DNA of 64,000 nucleotides from an uncultured Alphaproteobacteria bacterium (GCA_902538085.1 CACBDV010000002.1:1-64000), one strand, 5' to 3'; positions 45,013 to 54,520 are shown, counted from the first letter of the stretch. The notes: generated by a model not told the origin, from the letters alone. Translations and numbers: made by a program.

Positions 45013-45726
45013 ATGCCAAATTTTTCAACTATTGCATTAATTGCTTGTTTTGCGTACGCCATTGAAAGTATTTTTGGTTTTGGTGGTACGATAATCTTTC
45101 TTGGAATTAGTGGATTTTTCTTTGACTTTAATTCTTTGTTAAAGCTTGCAATGATTGTTGGGCTATCCTCCGGTTTAGCTGTTTTAATTCAGTCCTACAA
45201 ATATGTCTCTTTAAAACATCTGATCAAAATTTTAATTTATACAATTCCTGGTGCATTAATTGGAACATATTTTATCAGTTATTTTGCATCAAATATTTTA
45301 ATAAAAATATTTGCAATAATTTTAATAATTTATGGATGTTTCAACTTATTCTTTCCTGATATCAGGTTTCCTCAATTCTTGAAAAATTTTTTTGTAATTC
45401 TAGGTGGATTTATTCAGGGAATTTATACTATTGGAGGACCATTTGTATTAATGGGGTATAAAGATTATTTCTCCTCAAAACAAGAGTTGCGATCAACTAT
45501 GGCTGGATATTTTTTTATTATAAACTCTTTGAGAGCAATATTTTTTATGTTTTTAGGAGGAAGCTATTTAGAGATAGTGAAAATATACTATCCAATAGCT
45601 CTTTTAGTTATGTTAAGTGTTTGGCTGGGTTATTTTATACATAAACAAATACCGGAAATCCTATTTAAAAAACTTATTATTATTGCTATCACTTTGATAG
45701 GAGTATTGATTTTATTTACAAAATGA
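45013..45726 (+). CDS. TSUP-family permease (TauE/SafE-like)
   Basis: A 237-residue, seven- to eight-helix membrane protein. The N-terminal ESIFGFGGTIIFLGISGFFF and the second-half IQGIYTIGGPFVLMGYKDYF are the twin glycine motifs of the TSUP family, exporters or importers of sulfite, sulfonates and organic anions. Its stop overlaps the DUF3445 gene start (ATGA), so the two are translationally coupled and may work on the same small organic compound. Confidence 0.86.
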   Translation: MPNFSTIALIACFAYAIESIFGFGGTIIFLGISGFFFDFNSLLKLAMIVGLSSGLAVLIQSYKYVSLKHLIKILIYTIPGALIGTYFISYFASNILIKIFAIILIIYGCFNLFFPDIRFPQFLKNFFVILGGFIQGIYTIGGPFVLMGYKDYFSSKQELRSTMAGYFFIINSLRAIFFMFLGGSYLEIVKIYYPIALLVMLSVWLGYFIHKQIPEILFKKLIIIAITLIGVLILFTK

Positions 45727-46436
45727 TCGACTGGGAACAATATGGACCTATTTACTCTGTAGCTCCTGGAATAAAAAAAATAAAAAACCTTCCAATTATT
45801 GAATATGATGAGCATGAAGAAAGATATTTAAGTTTGAAACAAAAATGCAAAGAAAATATTTTTATTGATGATTATTTTACAAAAGAAATTGATATAGCTG
45901 TATGCAAGAAGTTAAATTCTATATTAAAAAAAGAATACCCATCTAAAAACTCTAACTTTAATAACTTTGTAGAACTTGGTTATAATCTTCAAGAGGATAT
46001 AGCCATTTTTCACAGATGTAACAAACTTATAGCTTTACATGTTTCATTTCCCTCTGTTTGGGTGCCTAAAGAAAAAATTGGTCTTAGTTTTGCTCAAATC
46101 CATCAACCTGTACCAGGTATGGAAAATTTTTTAAAAAATGAGGATAAATATGTTCAGATGATGGTTGAAGCAACAAATCCTATTATAAGATATGTTTGGG
46201 GAGAGCATTATGGTTATTATTTATGTGAGCATGAACCTTTGCAAGAAAGTGTAAAAGTGATGCACACAGAAAGACAGACTTTTATTGGAATTCCAGAGAG
46301 TGATATTGGTATTTTCTTAATTAGAAAGAAAGTGATGTTTTATGATGACACATCAAATGATTTTAAGGAATGGTATAGAAGGCAAGTCAGATCTATGACA
46401 GAGGATCAAAAAATTTATAAGATAAAAAGAATCTGA
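45723..46436 (+). CDS. DUF3445 protein (haem-dependent oxidative N-demethylase-like)
   Basis: A soluble 237-residue protein. FAQIHQPVPGMENFL near residue 120 and HTERQTFIGIPESDIGIFLIRKK near 185 match the DUF3445 pattern (IHAPVPG, then RxERQTLxRLP). A characterised member of that family is a haem enzyme that oxidatively demethylates dimethylamine. The degree of divergence means the substrate, and even haem binding, are uncertain. Coupled to the TSUP permease upstream, which suggests uptake and oxidation of a methylated compound. Confidence 0.68.
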   Translation: MIDWEQYGPIYSVAPGIKKIKNLPIIEYDEHEERYLSLKQKCKENIFIDDYFTKEIDIAVCKKLNSILKKEYPSKNSNFNNFVELGYNLQEDIAIFHRCNKLIALHVSFPSVWVPKEKIGLSFAQIHQPVPGMENFLKNEDKYVQMMVEATNPIIRYVWGEHYGYYLCEHEPLQESVKVMHTERQTFIGIPESDIGIFLIRKKVMFYDDTSNDFKEWYRRQVRSMTEDQKIYKIKRI

Positions 46437-46483
46437 GTCGATACTAGCGATCGAAAAAATTAATATATTTGAAGGTAATCAGA

Positions 46484-46669
46484 TTACTGTTCCTGATTTC
46501 CCTCAGCTGGAGCATTTGGATCTGTAAGGCGCTCTAATTCTGCTAACTCTTCTGCTTCTCTTTTTGCTTCTCTTTTAGCCTTTTTAGCGGCAAGTTTTTC
46601 TTGGCGCTTACGCTCTTTCTCCATAGCTCTTTCACCAGCTTTTGATTTATAGTCAAAGTGAAGTCCCAT
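46484..46669 (-). CDS. Small highly charged helical protein
   Basis: Sixty-one residues: GLHFDYKSKAGERAMEKER, then a run of Lys/Arg/Glu/Ala predicted as one long helix (KAKREAKREAEELAELERL), then an acidic tail. It has no membrane segment. The start has ATG in a clear intergenic gap and codon use resembling real genes. I do not recognise a named family. A nucleic-acid or ribosome-associated role would fit the composition, but that is a guess. Confidence 0.6.
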   Translation of the reverse strand: MGLHFDYKSKAGERAMEKERKRQEKLAAKKAKREAKREAEELAELERLTDPNAPAEGNQEQ

Positions 46670-46725
46670 AAAAAGATTATATCAGAATTTTTTTGATACT
46701 AAAGTTTCACTTCATTGAATATTTA

Positions 46726-47802
46726 TTAATTTAGAACTCTTTTTAAAAGATTAATCCAATTTAAATGTGAAATTTTAATCATTAATTTTTCATTAAAACC
46801 CTGTGAAATTAATAGATCGATTAATTTGTGCATACCTAGAACACTATTTAGATCTTTAGGCATCATTGCACCGTCAAAATCTGAGCCAAATCCAACTTTA
46901 TCATCTCCCAAATAGTCAATAAGGTACTTAAAATGATCAACAATTATTTGTAAATCTGTATCAGAAACCATTTTTCCATCTTTCCTTAAAAAAGCTGGGG
47001 CAAAGTTAACTCCAACCATCCCTTGAGTTTCTTTGATTGCATCTAATTGCTTATTTGTAAGGTTTCTAGAGTGTGGGCAAATCTGATGAGCATTGCTATG
47101 CGTGGCTACTAGAGGCGAATTTGAATATTTTGCTATATCCCAAAAGCCTTTTTCATTTAAATGAGAGGTGTCAATTAACATATTTAGTGAATTACAATTT
47201 TTTATAAGTTCTATTCCTATTTCGGTTAAACCATCTCCAATATCTGGTGAAGTTGGAAAAGCAAAGGGAACGCCCTCTGCAAAAATAGTAGGTCTTGACC
47301 AAACTGGCCCAATTGATCTAAGACCAGCTCGAAATAAAGTTTCGAGATTATAAAAATTTTTATCTATACATTCTGCGCCCTCTATATGCATTACTACAGA
47401 TAATTGATCATCATGTTTAAACGAGGTTTCCAAATCCTTGCCAGATAAACAAATCTTAACTTTATTTTTTGAGTTTCTTTCAATTTTTGAAAGGATAGAC
47501 AATTGGTTTAAAACAACTGGTAATGCATCGTTTACGTCTACGGGTCTTGGAAGTGGTAATAAATACTCATCTTTCTCCATATCTTTATAGTTGACCAACT
47601 TATCAGAATCAGAGATATCTTGTTCTGGGGTAGGAACATATATGGCGCATAAGCCTCCTTTAAAATTAGCTTGGTTCATTCGAGGAAGATCTAAATGTCC
47701 CTCATTATCTCCATCGATAAAATCAAGATAGGAGTCAGATTTGTTCTTTAAAAATAGTCTAAATAATACATCATTATGGCCATCAAAAATTTTATAATCC
47801 AT
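46726..47802 (-). CDS. Membrane dipeptidase family peptidase (M19)
   Basis: Zinc-dependent renal-dipeptidase-like enzyme. IFDGHNDVLFRL at residues 4-15 carries the HxD metal ligands, IEGAECID near 128 a bridging glutamate, DTSHLNEKGFWDI and ATHSNAHQICPHSRNL the later histidines, and GFGSDFDGAM the last aspartate. The 358-residue length is typical. No signal peptide is visible, so it should act in the cytoplasm on dipeptides or D-amino acid-containing substrates. Confidence 0.9.
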   Translation of the reverse strand: MDYKIFDGHNDVLFRLFLKNKSDSYLDFIDGDNEGHLDLPRMNQANFKGGLCAIYVPTPEQDISDSDKLVNYKDMEKDEYLLPLPRPVDVNDALPVVLNQLSILSKIERNSKNKVKICLSGKDLETSFKHDDQLSVVMHIEGAECIDKNFYNLETLFRAGLRSIGPVWSRPTIFAEGVPFAFPTSPDIGDGLTEIGIELIKNCNSLNMLIDTSHLNEKGFWDIAKYSNSPLVATHSNAHQICPHSRNLTNKQLDAIKETQGMVGVNFAPAFLRKDGKMVSDTDLQIIVDHFKYLIDYLGDDKVGFGSDFDGAMMPKDLNSVLGMHKLIDLLISQGFNEKLMIKISHLNWINLLKRVLN

Positions 47803-47962
47803 GTCATAAATTTATCATTTTTTTTGTTACTTAGACTACATGCAAATTAAAAATATTTATTGAATTTCTTTGAAGTCTCCTAAATAGACATCTGCTGTCT
47901 ATATTTAGCAAAAGTAAAACTTCTTTTTAAAACTATATTTATGTAAGAAAGGAAATAAAATT

Positions 47963-48142
47963 ATGAATAAAATTTTTGGATTTACAGAAAGATCTTTAAA
48001 GTTCTGGTTATCTCTTTTTAGTAAAAAAGAAGACAGCATTATAAATTTTTGTAAGGTTGAGTATGGCACAGATTGGCAATGGGCTTACTCCGAGTATCAA
48101 AGAAATCAGTCATTTCCAAATAGCTTAAAAGAGGCTGCCTAA
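47963..48142 (+). CDS. Small protein of unknown function, first of a two-gene unit
   Basis: A 59-residue frame just under the ORF-track limit: MNKIFGFTERSLKFWLSLF, then KVEYGTDWQWAYSEYQ and a polar end. AGGA sits 9 bases before the ATG, and the stop overlaps the next gene's ATG (TAATG). An N-terminal amphipathic helix and a conserved-looking aromatic motif suggest a genuine protein. I do not recognise the family. The unit ends in a strong terminator. Confidence 0.62.
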   Translation: MNKIFGFTERSLKFWLSLFSKKEDSIINFCKVEYGTDWQWAYSEYQRNQSFPNSLKEAA

Positions 48143-48306
48143 TGAGCAATCTATTTAAATCTATTAGAAAAATAATTATTAATGGAAAAAATGACCTAAA
48201 ATCAAAGTCTTACAAAGAAGAGGTATATTTATCTCAAGCTATCGACATGATTGATCTTGAAAGAAGACAAAAAGAGATAGATAGAAGATTTATTAGAAAA
48301 TTTTAA
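48142..48306 (+). CDS. DUF3563-like small protein
   Basis: A 54-residue frame: MSNLFKSIRKIIING, then YLSQAIDMIDLERRQKEIDRR. The second stretch resembles the small DUF3563 family (YLxxSxDxxDLExRMRxLD) known from proteobacteria, of unknown function. The start overlaps the previous stop by one base, and a terminator hairpin begins inside the stop codon. The pairing with the preceding small gene argues that both are expressed. Confidence 0.68.
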   Translation: MSNLFKSIRKIIINGKNDLKSKSYKEEVYLSQAIDMIDLERRQKEIDRRFIRKF

Positions 48307-48327
48307 AAAGCCCATCTGGGGCTTTTT
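48305..48327. terminator. Strong bidirectional Rho-independent terminator
   Basis: AAAAAGCCC-ATCTG-GGGCTTTTT, a perfect 9-bp stem with a 5-base loop and a T run. It begins inside the stop codon of the upstream plus-strand small gene and lies 3 bases from the stop of the convergent exporter gene, so it serves both. Confidence 0.85.
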
Positions 48328-48329
48328 GC

Positions 48330-48956
48330 CTAGCCTAACACCCAAATTTCAATAGCTACAAATATAAAAAGTCCAGCAAATATTAAATTGACAATATTTT
48401 TAGGTCTATTGAAGTAATTTGAAAACTTTTTTATACCAAAAAAGTGGCCGATAATTGAATAATTCATTGCTGAAATAAAAAAACTACCTGATGCAAAAAT
48501 TAGAGCGATACTAAAATTTAGGTTTTCACTGAATTGTAAAGTTGCTAGAGCAGACCAAAATGCGAAAGCTTTGGGATTGGTATAAGCAACAATTATTGCT
48601 TTCTTCATACTGTTTAAAAAATTTCTTTCATTGGATAGTTTTATGAGTTGATTTTCAGAGCTAAAGTATTGGCTGCCAATTTGATATGCTAAATAAATCA
48701 TATAAAGACTAGCTAAGATCTTTAAAACAATAAAACCCCAACCCATTAAATTTGAAATTAGAAAAGAAATACCTGTTGTAGCAAGTAAGCACCAAGTAAA
48801 AGAACCAATAGCAGTACCAACTGCAGCACCCCAAATTTGTTTTTTCTGTCCACTAATTCCAACGGATGCCACAAAAAAAGTATTAGGTCCTGGCAAAAAC
48901 ACAGCAAAATAAAATATTATCCATCCGGATAATAAAGCCATTACAACTTCATTCAT
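48330..48956 (-). CDS. LysE/RhtB-family amino-acid exporter
   Basis: Six-helix transporter of 208 residues. The N-terminal FLPGPNTFFVASVGISGQKKQIWGAAVGTAIGS is the RhtB-type motif and TNPKAFAFWSAL the conserved second-helix motif. It likely exports neutral amino acids such as homoserine or threonine. It ends the aapJQMP group on the same strand (12 bp after aapP), so an amino-acid import operon carries an exporter as its last gene, perhaps as an overflow valve. Confidence 0.88.
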   Translation of the reverse strand: MNEVVMALLSGWIIFYFAVFLPGPNTFFVASVGISGQKKQIWGAAVGTAIGSFTWCLLATTGISFLISNLMGWGFIVLKILASLYMIYLAYQIGSQYFSSENQLIKLSNERNFLNSMKKAIIVAYTNPKAFAFWSALATLQFSENLNFSIALIFASGSFFISAMNYSIIGHFFGIKKFSNYFNRPKNIVNLIFAGLFIFVAIEIWVLG

Positions 48957-48967
48957 CTTATACTTTT

Positions 48968-49708
48968 TTAATGATTAAGAATTTGACTTAAGAAAAGTTT
49001 AGTTCGATCACTTTTTGGGTTATTAAAGAATTCATCTGGCGATGCTTGTTCAACAATTCTTCCCTCATCCATAAAAATCATTTGATCAGCAACAGTTTTT
49101 GCAAATCCCATCTCATGAGTAACAACTAACATAGTCATACCCTCTTCAGCTAATTGTATCATCACATCCAAAACCTCTTTAATCATTTCAGGATCAAGAG
49201 CCGAGGTAGGCTCATCAAATAACATGATATCTGGGTTCATCGCGAGAGATCTCGCAATAGCCACACGCTGTTGCTGACCACCTGATAATTGCCCAGGAAA
49301 CTTTTCAGCTTGTTCAGGAATTTTTACCTTTTCCAAGTATGACATGGCGATTTCTTCAGCTTCTTTTTTAGGCATTTTTTTAACCCAAATTGGAGCCAAA
49401 GAAATATTATCCAAAACTGATAAGTGAGGAAAAAGATTAAACTGCTGAAAAACCATTCCAACGTTCTTTCTAATTAAATCAATATTTTTGAGGTCATTAG
49501 TAAGCTCAGTTCCATGAACTACAATTTTACCTTCTTGATGTGCTTCAAGACGATTAATACAACGGATCATAGTTGATTTACCGGAGCCACTGGGACCACA
49601 AATCACAATTTTTTGACCTTTATCAACAGATAAATCAATATCTTTGAGAACGTGAAAGTCATCATACCACTTATTGACTTTTTCTAGCTGGATTACTTGC
49701 TCTGTCAT
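48968..49708 (-). CDS. aapP: General L-amino-acid ABC transporter, ATP-binding protein
   Basis: ATPase of a polar-amino-acid uptake system. Walker [10 protein letters not shown] is near residue 37, the signature [19 protein letters not shown] near 140 and Walker [15 protein letters not shown] near 160, followed by the H-loop VTHEMGFA. The 246-residue length is standard. It follows aapM by one base. Confidence 0.95.
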   Translation of the reverse strand: MTEQVIQLEKVNKWYDDFHVLKDIDLSVDKGQKIVICGPSGSGKSTMIRCINRLEAHQEGKIVVHGTELTNDLKNIDLIRKNVGMVFQQFNLFPHLSVLDNISLAPIWVKKMPKKEAEEIAMSYLEKVKIPEQAEKFPGQLSGGQQQRVAIARSLAMNPDIMLFDEPTSALDPEMIKEVLDVMIQLAEEGMTMLVVTHEMGFAKTVADQMIFMDEGRIVEQASPDEFFNNPKSDRTKLFLSQILNH

Positions 49709-49709
49709 T

Positions 49710-50816
49710 TTAACTATTATCCGTCTTCAATTTCTTTTCTAAATATAAACTATACCTCGACATGCCAAAACAGAATATAAAGAAAACTAGAGAAATAAAA
49801 ACATAAACCTCGTAATGTAATTTTGCCCAATCAATGTCTGCAACTGCCGCTCTTCCCACACCAAGTAAATCAAATAAACCAATAATTAAAACAAGTGAAG
49901 TATCTTTAAAAAGACCTATGCATGTATTAACTATAGGTGGAATTGAAATTTTTAAAGCTTGAGGAAGAATAATTTTTCTAGTGCTTTGCCAATATGTCAA
50001 TCCTAGAGATTGAGCAGCTTCTAATTGTCCTTTGGGTATGGCTTGTAATCCTCCTCTTATTGCCTCTGCCATGTATGCGGATTGAAATAAGGTAACAGCA
50101 ACCAAAGCCCTCAATAAATTATCAGGACGGACTCCTTCTGGTAAAAAGAGAGGTAACATTACATTAGCTGTAAATAGCAATGTAATTAAAGGAACACCCC
50201 TAATAAATTCAATAAAAATTATACAAATAGTTTTTATTACTGGCATTTTAGATCTTCGACCTAAAGCCAAAATAATGCTTAAGGGAAATGCTAATAGAAT
50301 GCCCGTTACTCCTAAAAATAAAGTAACAAGAAGTCCTCCCCATTTACTAGTTCCAACAACATCTAAACCAGCCCCACCATATAAAAGGAAATACCCAATG
50401 AATGGAAATAAAAAAGTAAAATAAATAAAATACTTTCTGAAAGGTAAATTATCAAAAAATATTCCAACTAAGGCAAAAGGTAATAAGCCATAAACTAAAT
50501 TAACTCTCCAGGCTTCCTCAACAGGGTAAAATCCATAAATAAACTGATGAAATCTTACTATGATAATTGCCCAGCAAGCCCCATGTTGGCCAGGTTCAAT
50601 ATTTTTTGAACAGAAAGTCCTGTCTGTTATTTTTTCACCTCTAAAATTATTAACAAAATCAGCCTCGAATATTGTCCAATTTAAAAAGAAAGAAGACACT
50701 TCATAAATGAAATAAATAGAAAGTATTGTAATTATTCCGTTAATCCATGATGAGAAAAGATTATTTCTACACCATGAGTAGTATTTATTATGTGTAAATG
50801 AAATAGAACTACTCAT
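49710..50816 (-). CDS. aapM: General L-amino-acid ABC transporter permease
   Basis: Membrane permease of 368 residues with an N-terminal extension typical of AapM (long segment with [19 protein letters not shown]) before the inner-membrane domain. The EAA loop reads [29 protein letters not shown], the contact site for the ATPase. Eight or so hydrophobic segments are seen. It overlaps aapQ by four bases. Confidence 0.93.
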   Translation of the reverse strand: MSSSISFTHNKYYSWCRNNLFSSWINGIITILSIYFIYEVSSFFLNWTIFEADFVNNFRGEKITDRTFCSKNIEPGQHGACWAIIIVRFHQFIYGFYPVEEAWRVNLVYGLLPFALVGIFFDNLPFRKYFIYFTFLFPFIGYFLLYGGAGLDVVGTSKWGGLLVTLFLGVTGILLAFPLSIILALGRRSKMPVIKTICIIFIEFIRGVPLITLLFTANVMLPLFLPEGVRPDNLLRALVAVTLFQSAYMAEAIRGGLQAIPKGQLEAAQSLGLTYWQSTRKIILPQALKISIPPIVNTCIGLFKDTSLVLIIGLFDLLGVGRAAVADIDWAKLHYEVYVFISLVFFIFCFGMSRYSLYLEKKLKTDNS

Positions 50817-51982
50817 GCGTTACCTTTAAATTGAACAGCTTTATTATAAATATTCATAAATAACGAAATTGTTAAGCTTATAGTTAAATATGTGACCATC
50901 ACCATTGACATAATTTCAATCGCTTTACCAGTTTGATTTAGAGATATACCACCAAAACCATGAACTAAATCTGCATAACCAATTGCAATTCCTAAAGATG
51001 AGTTCTTAGTAAGATTTAAATATTGTGAGGTCAAAGGTGGAATAATCACTCGTAAAGCCTGAGGTATGACAATCAATCTTAAAACTAAGTTGTTTTTTAA
51101 ACCTAAAGCTTGTGATGCTTCTCTTTGCCCTTTAGAAACAGACATTATACCAGATCTAACTGTTTCAGAAATGAATGCTGCAGTATAAATTGAAAGACCT
51201 AATAGCATTCCCATGAATTCAGGTCTAACAACCATGCCTCCTTTGAAGTTAAAACCTTTTAAAATAGGATGATCAAAATCTAATGGCATACCCATGATAT
51301 AGAAAAAAATTATTGGTGTAAAAATTATTAATGCAGAGTTAACATAAAATATTGGATATTGCTTTCCTGTCTGCTCTTGTTTTTTCTTAAAATATTTTTT
51401 TAGAAAAATTGTGAATATTATTGCAATAACAAAACTCCATGCAACTATTGAAAATCCATCTTTAAAAATTGGAGATGGGGAGTATATGCCTCTATTAGTA
51501 ATATAAAAAGTATCAAAAAGCACAAAAGCCTGTTTAATCTTGGGAAGGTAAAGTAGAATTGTGTAATATAATATAATTTGTAAAAGCACCGGTACATTTC
51601 TTGTAAACTCTACATATACGTAAGCAATATTTCTAAATAACCAGTTGCTTGAAAGTCTGATTATGCCAACAAGAAAACCAAGTATAGTGGCAAGAAAACA
51701 TCCACATATTGAGATCATAAGAGTATTTATTAAACCAACTAAATAGGCCCTAAAGTGTGTACTTTCACTTGTATAAGGAATAAGCCTAATACTAATATCG
51801 TATCCAGCAGACATATTTAAAAAACCAAAACCGGTTCCGATGCCTCTTTTTTCTAAATTATAAGCAGTTTGTTGCGTAATAAGATAAATAATTAAAGCGA
51901 ATATGCCGATTATGAGAGTTTGAACAACTAATGATCTAATTTTTTCATCAAAAATTAGTTTTCTTAAAAAACTATTAGACAT
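50813..51982 (-). CDS. aapQ: General L-amino-acid ABC transporter permease
   Basis: Membrane permease of 389 residues, the other half of the channel. The EAA loop reads SETVRSGIMSVSKGQREASQALGL. It begins with a membrane segment after a short N-terminus (VVQTLIIGIFALIIYLI) and has a long periplasmic insertion with GFGFLNMSAGYD, typical of the AapQ family. A hairpin separates it from the binding-protein gene. Confidence 0.93.
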   Translation of the reverse strand: MSNSFLRKLIFDEKIRSLVVQTLIIGIFALIIYLITQQTAYNLEKRGIGTGFGFLNMSAGYDISIRLIPYTSESTHFRAYLVGLINTLMISICGCFLATILGFLVGIIRLSSNWLFRNIAYVYVEFTRNVPVLLQIILYYTILLYLPKIKQAFVLFDTFYITNRGIYSPSPIFKDGFSIVAWSFVIAIIFTIFLKKYFKKKQEQTGKQYPIFYVNSALIIFTPIIFFYIMGMPLDFDHPILKGFNFKGGMVVRPEFMGMLLGLSIYTAAFISETVRSGIMSVSKGQREASQALGLKNNLVLRLIVIPQALRVIIPPLTSQYLNLTKNSSLGIAIGYADLVHGFGGISLNQTGKAIEIMSMVMVTYLTISLTISLFMNIYNKAVQFKGNA

Positions 51983-52009
51983 ATTTAATTTATTATTCTT
52001 TGAAATTTT

Positions 52010-52033
52010 CGGGCTATTATTTTAAATAGCCCG
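52010..52033 (-). promoter_or_regulatory. Hairpin between aapJ and aapQ
   Basis: CGGGCTATT-N6-AATAGCCCG, a perfect 9-bp stem just after the aapJ stop. On the minus strand it is followed by AAAATTTC, not a U tract, so it looks like a 3'-end stabiliser rather than a full terminator, allowing more binding protein than permease, as seen between malE and malF. The role is inferred. Confidence 0.65.
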
Positions 52034-52046
52034 AAAAAAATAGATT

Positions 52047-53090
52047 TTATCTAAATGGAGGTGCGTAAAGAATACCACCATCTTTATAGAGAGCGTTTAA
52101 ACCTCTGGCTATATTAATAGGTGTGTTTACACCAATATGCTTTTCAAAACTCTCTGAGTAGTTACCAACTTGTTTGATGATATTGTAAGCCCAATCATCA
52201 TCTAAGCCTAACCAAGCTCCATAACCAGCACCAGTATCTCCTACTTTTGAAACACCAAGTAATCTTAAAGTTTCTGGATCTTTTGAGTTTTTCATTTCAT
52301 CAACATTATCTGAAGTAATGCCTTTTTCTTCTGCGATAATCATAGCATTCAATGACCATCTTACGATGTCAGCCCATTCACTATCACCGTGTCTTACTGA
52401 AGGGCCAAGAGGCTCTTTAGAAATAATTTCTGGTAATACCATATGAGCAGAAGGGTCTGGATATCCAGCTCTACTTGCATACAAACCAGATGCATCAGTA
52501 GTATAGATATCACATCTACCAGCTAAGTAAGCCGCATCAGCTTCAGAGTTTGTTTCAACAGGAATTGGTTCATAAGACATGCCATTAGCTTTGAAATAGT
52601 CAGCTAAGTTCATTTCAGTTGTTGTACCAACTTGAATACAAACAGATGCACCGTCTAATTCAGATGCACTTGAAACGCCAAGGTCTTTTCTAACCATGAA
52701 GCCTTGTCCATCGTAATAGTTAACACCAACAAATTCTAAACCAAGCTCAACATCTCTTTGTAGAGTCCAAGTTGTGTTTCTTGAAAGCATATCAATTTCA
52801 CCAGACTGAAGAACAGTGAAACGTACTTTTGAAGTGGTTGGTACGAATTCTACTGCATTAGCATCACCAAAAACAGCAGCTGCAACAGCACGACATACGT
52901 CAACGTCAATACCTTCCCAAACACCAGCATCGTTAGGAGCACCAAAGCCCGCAAGACCTGTGTTGGAACCACACATTAGTTTTCCTCTTTCTTTTACTAG
53001 ATCTAGAGTGCTTCCGTGACTACCAGCGATAGCTGTTGAAACACCTAGTGTTAAAAGAAGAGAAATAAACAACGATTTAATTTTTGTCAT
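52047..53090 (-). CDS. aapJ: General L-amino-acid ABC transporter substrate-binding protein
   Basis: Periplasmic binding protein for broad-range L-amino acids. Signal peptide residues 1-22 (LFISLLLTLGVSTAIA), then VKERGKLMCGSNTGLAGFGAPND, the AapJ start, and EGIDVDVCRAVAAAVFGDANAVEFVP. The 347-residue length is typical. GGAGGAAACG before the ATG is a near-perfect SD, and codon use is the least AT-biased in the region, both signs of very high expression. Confidence 0.97.
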   Translation of the reverse strand: MTKIKSLFISLLLTLGVSTAIAGSHGSTLDLVKERGKLMCGSNTGLAGFGAPNDAGVWEGIDVDVCRAVAAAVFGDANAVEFVPTTSKVRFTVLQSGEIDMLSRNTTWTLQRDVELGLEFVGVNYYDGQGFMVRKDLGVSSASELDGASVCIQVGTTTEMNLADYFKANGMSYEPIPVETNSEADAAYLAGRCDIYTTDASGLYASRAGYPDPSAHMVLPEIISKEPLGPSVRHGDSEWADIVRWSLNAMIIAEEKGITSDNVDEMKNSKDPETLRLLGVSKVGDTGAGYGAWLGLDDDWAYNIIKQVGNYSESFEKHIGVNTPINIARGLNALYKDGGILYAPPFR

Positions 53091-53120
53091 CGTTTCCTCC
53101 TTATATATATAAGCCTCGGC

Positions 53121-53149
53121 AGTATAGACCTATCTGGAGTGAAACTAAA
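53121..53149 (-). promoter_or_regulatory. aapJ: Probable aapJ promoter
   Basis: On the minus strand TTTAGT - 17 bases - TATACT; the -10 box matches TATAAT in five of six positions, the -35 box is weak. It gives a leader of about 25 bases before the aapJ ribosome site. Predicted by eye only. Confidence 0.4.
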
Positions 53150-53214
53150 ATATAAAAATACTATGAATTTCCTGTGTTTTTCGAATAGATTTATTCAAAA
53201 TTACAGTCTTTTAC

Positions 53215-54381
53215 TTAATCTTGGTTAAACAAGTCTCTAGTAAATATCTTGTCTTGTACATCATTTAGTTCTGAATGCTTTCTATTACAAAGAATTAAAT
53301 CGGCATCTTTTTTAAATAATTCTATGTCCTGGTAAACTTCTGAATTAAAAAATTGTTTTTCTTTGATTAAGGGTTCGTAAACTATCACCTTTATGCCTTT
53401 GGCTTTAATTCTTTTCATTATACCTTGCATGCTTGATTCTCTAATGTTGTCAGAACCTACTTTCATAACTAATTTATAGACTCCAACTATTTTTGGTTTT
53501 AATTTTGCGATCTCTGATCCCAAAAAGTCTTTTCTCATTACATTAGATTCAATGATTGCTTCCATTATTTTTTGAGGAACTTTATCGAAGTTTGCAAGTA
53601 ATTGTTTTGTATCTTTAGGCAAACAATATCCTCCATATCCAAAAGAAGGGTTATTATAAAAGTCACCTATCCTGGGGTCTAAGCTAACAGATTTAATAAT
53701 TTCTTCAGAGTTTAAGTTTCTTGACATTGCAAATGAGTCTAATTCATTAAAAAATGTCACTCTCATTGCTAAGTAAGCATTAGAAAATAATTTTGATGCT
53801 TCTGCTTCTGTAGAATTTGTAAAAATAGTTTTGACATTTTTATTTAAAGATGAGTCAACTAAAAGTTTTGCAAACTCTTTTCCCTTTTTAGAATGAGAGC
53901 CAATTATAATTCTAGAAGGATATAGGCTATCTTTTAAAGCTCTCCCCTCACGTAAGAACTCTGGAACAAAAATAATTTCAAGATTTGGATATTTATTTTC
54001 TATTTTTTTTACATATCCTACTGGAACAGTTGATCTAATTATGACTGTTGGCTTAGAATTAGAGTTATGAATATTCTCTAAAGTTTTTTCGATAGAGTTA
54101 GTATCAAACTGATTAGTGTCAATATCATAATTTGTTGGAGTAGCAATAATTGCAAAATCAAAATCATCTTTATCACTTGGATAGATCTTAGAAGCAGTTA
54201 AATTTAATTTCTTAGATGATAGATATTCGGTAACCTCTTTATCCTCAATTGGCGATTTACCTTTTAAAAGACTCTCAGTTTTAGAAAAGTCTAAATCAAA
54301 ACAAGTTACAATATTATTTTGTGCAAGAAGAACTGCATTTGCAGTACCCACATAACCAAGCCCTACTACTAATATTTTCAA
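53215..54381 (-). CDS. ugd: UDP-glucose 6-dehydrogenase family
   Basis: NAD-dependent oxidation of a UDP-sugar to its uronate, probably UDP-glucose to UDP-glucuronate, a precursor of surface polysaccharides. The Rossmann motif VVGLGYVGTANAVLLA opens the protein, FVPEFLREGRAL lies near residue 140, and GYGGYCLPKDTKQL near 247 contains the catalytic cysteine. The 388-residue length fits the shorter forms. It stands alone, with no glycosyltransferase neighbours. Confidence 0.9.
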   Translation of the reverse strand: MKILVVGLGYVGTANAVLLAQNNIVTCFDLDFSKTESLLKGKSPIEDKEVTEYLSSKKLNLTASKIYPSDKDDFDFAIIATPTNYDIDTNQFDTNSIEKTLENIHNSNSKPTVIIRSTVPVGYVKKIENKYPNLEIIFVPEFLREGRALKDSLYPSRIIIGSHSKKGKEFAKLLVDSSLNKNVKTIFTNSTEAEASKLFSNAYLAMRVTFFNELDSFAMSRNLNSEEIIKSVSLDPRIGDFYNNPSFGYGGYCLPKDTKQLLANFDKVPQKIMEAIIESNVMRKDFLGSEIAKLKPKIVGVYKLVMKVGSDNIRESSMQGIMKRIKAKGIKVIVYEPLIKEKQFFNSEVYQDIELFKKDADLILCNRKHSELNDVQDKIFTRDLFNQD

Positions 54382-54520
54382 TGTTTTTAAACTATTATAA
54401 ATTTATTATTGAACAATGACTTTTTTATTAAATAAAATTTCTGATGCGACACATAGGCTTAAAAATAATTGGGAAATTCTAATTTTTTTATCTTAAATAG
54501 CTTAAAATTTAAAAAGATAT

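Noticed and set aside
47885-47901. TAGACA-TCTGC-TGTCTA inverted repeat upstream of the small two-gene unit
   Set aside because: Short arms and no clear promoter boxes at proper spacing; could be an operator but evidence is too thin to annotate.
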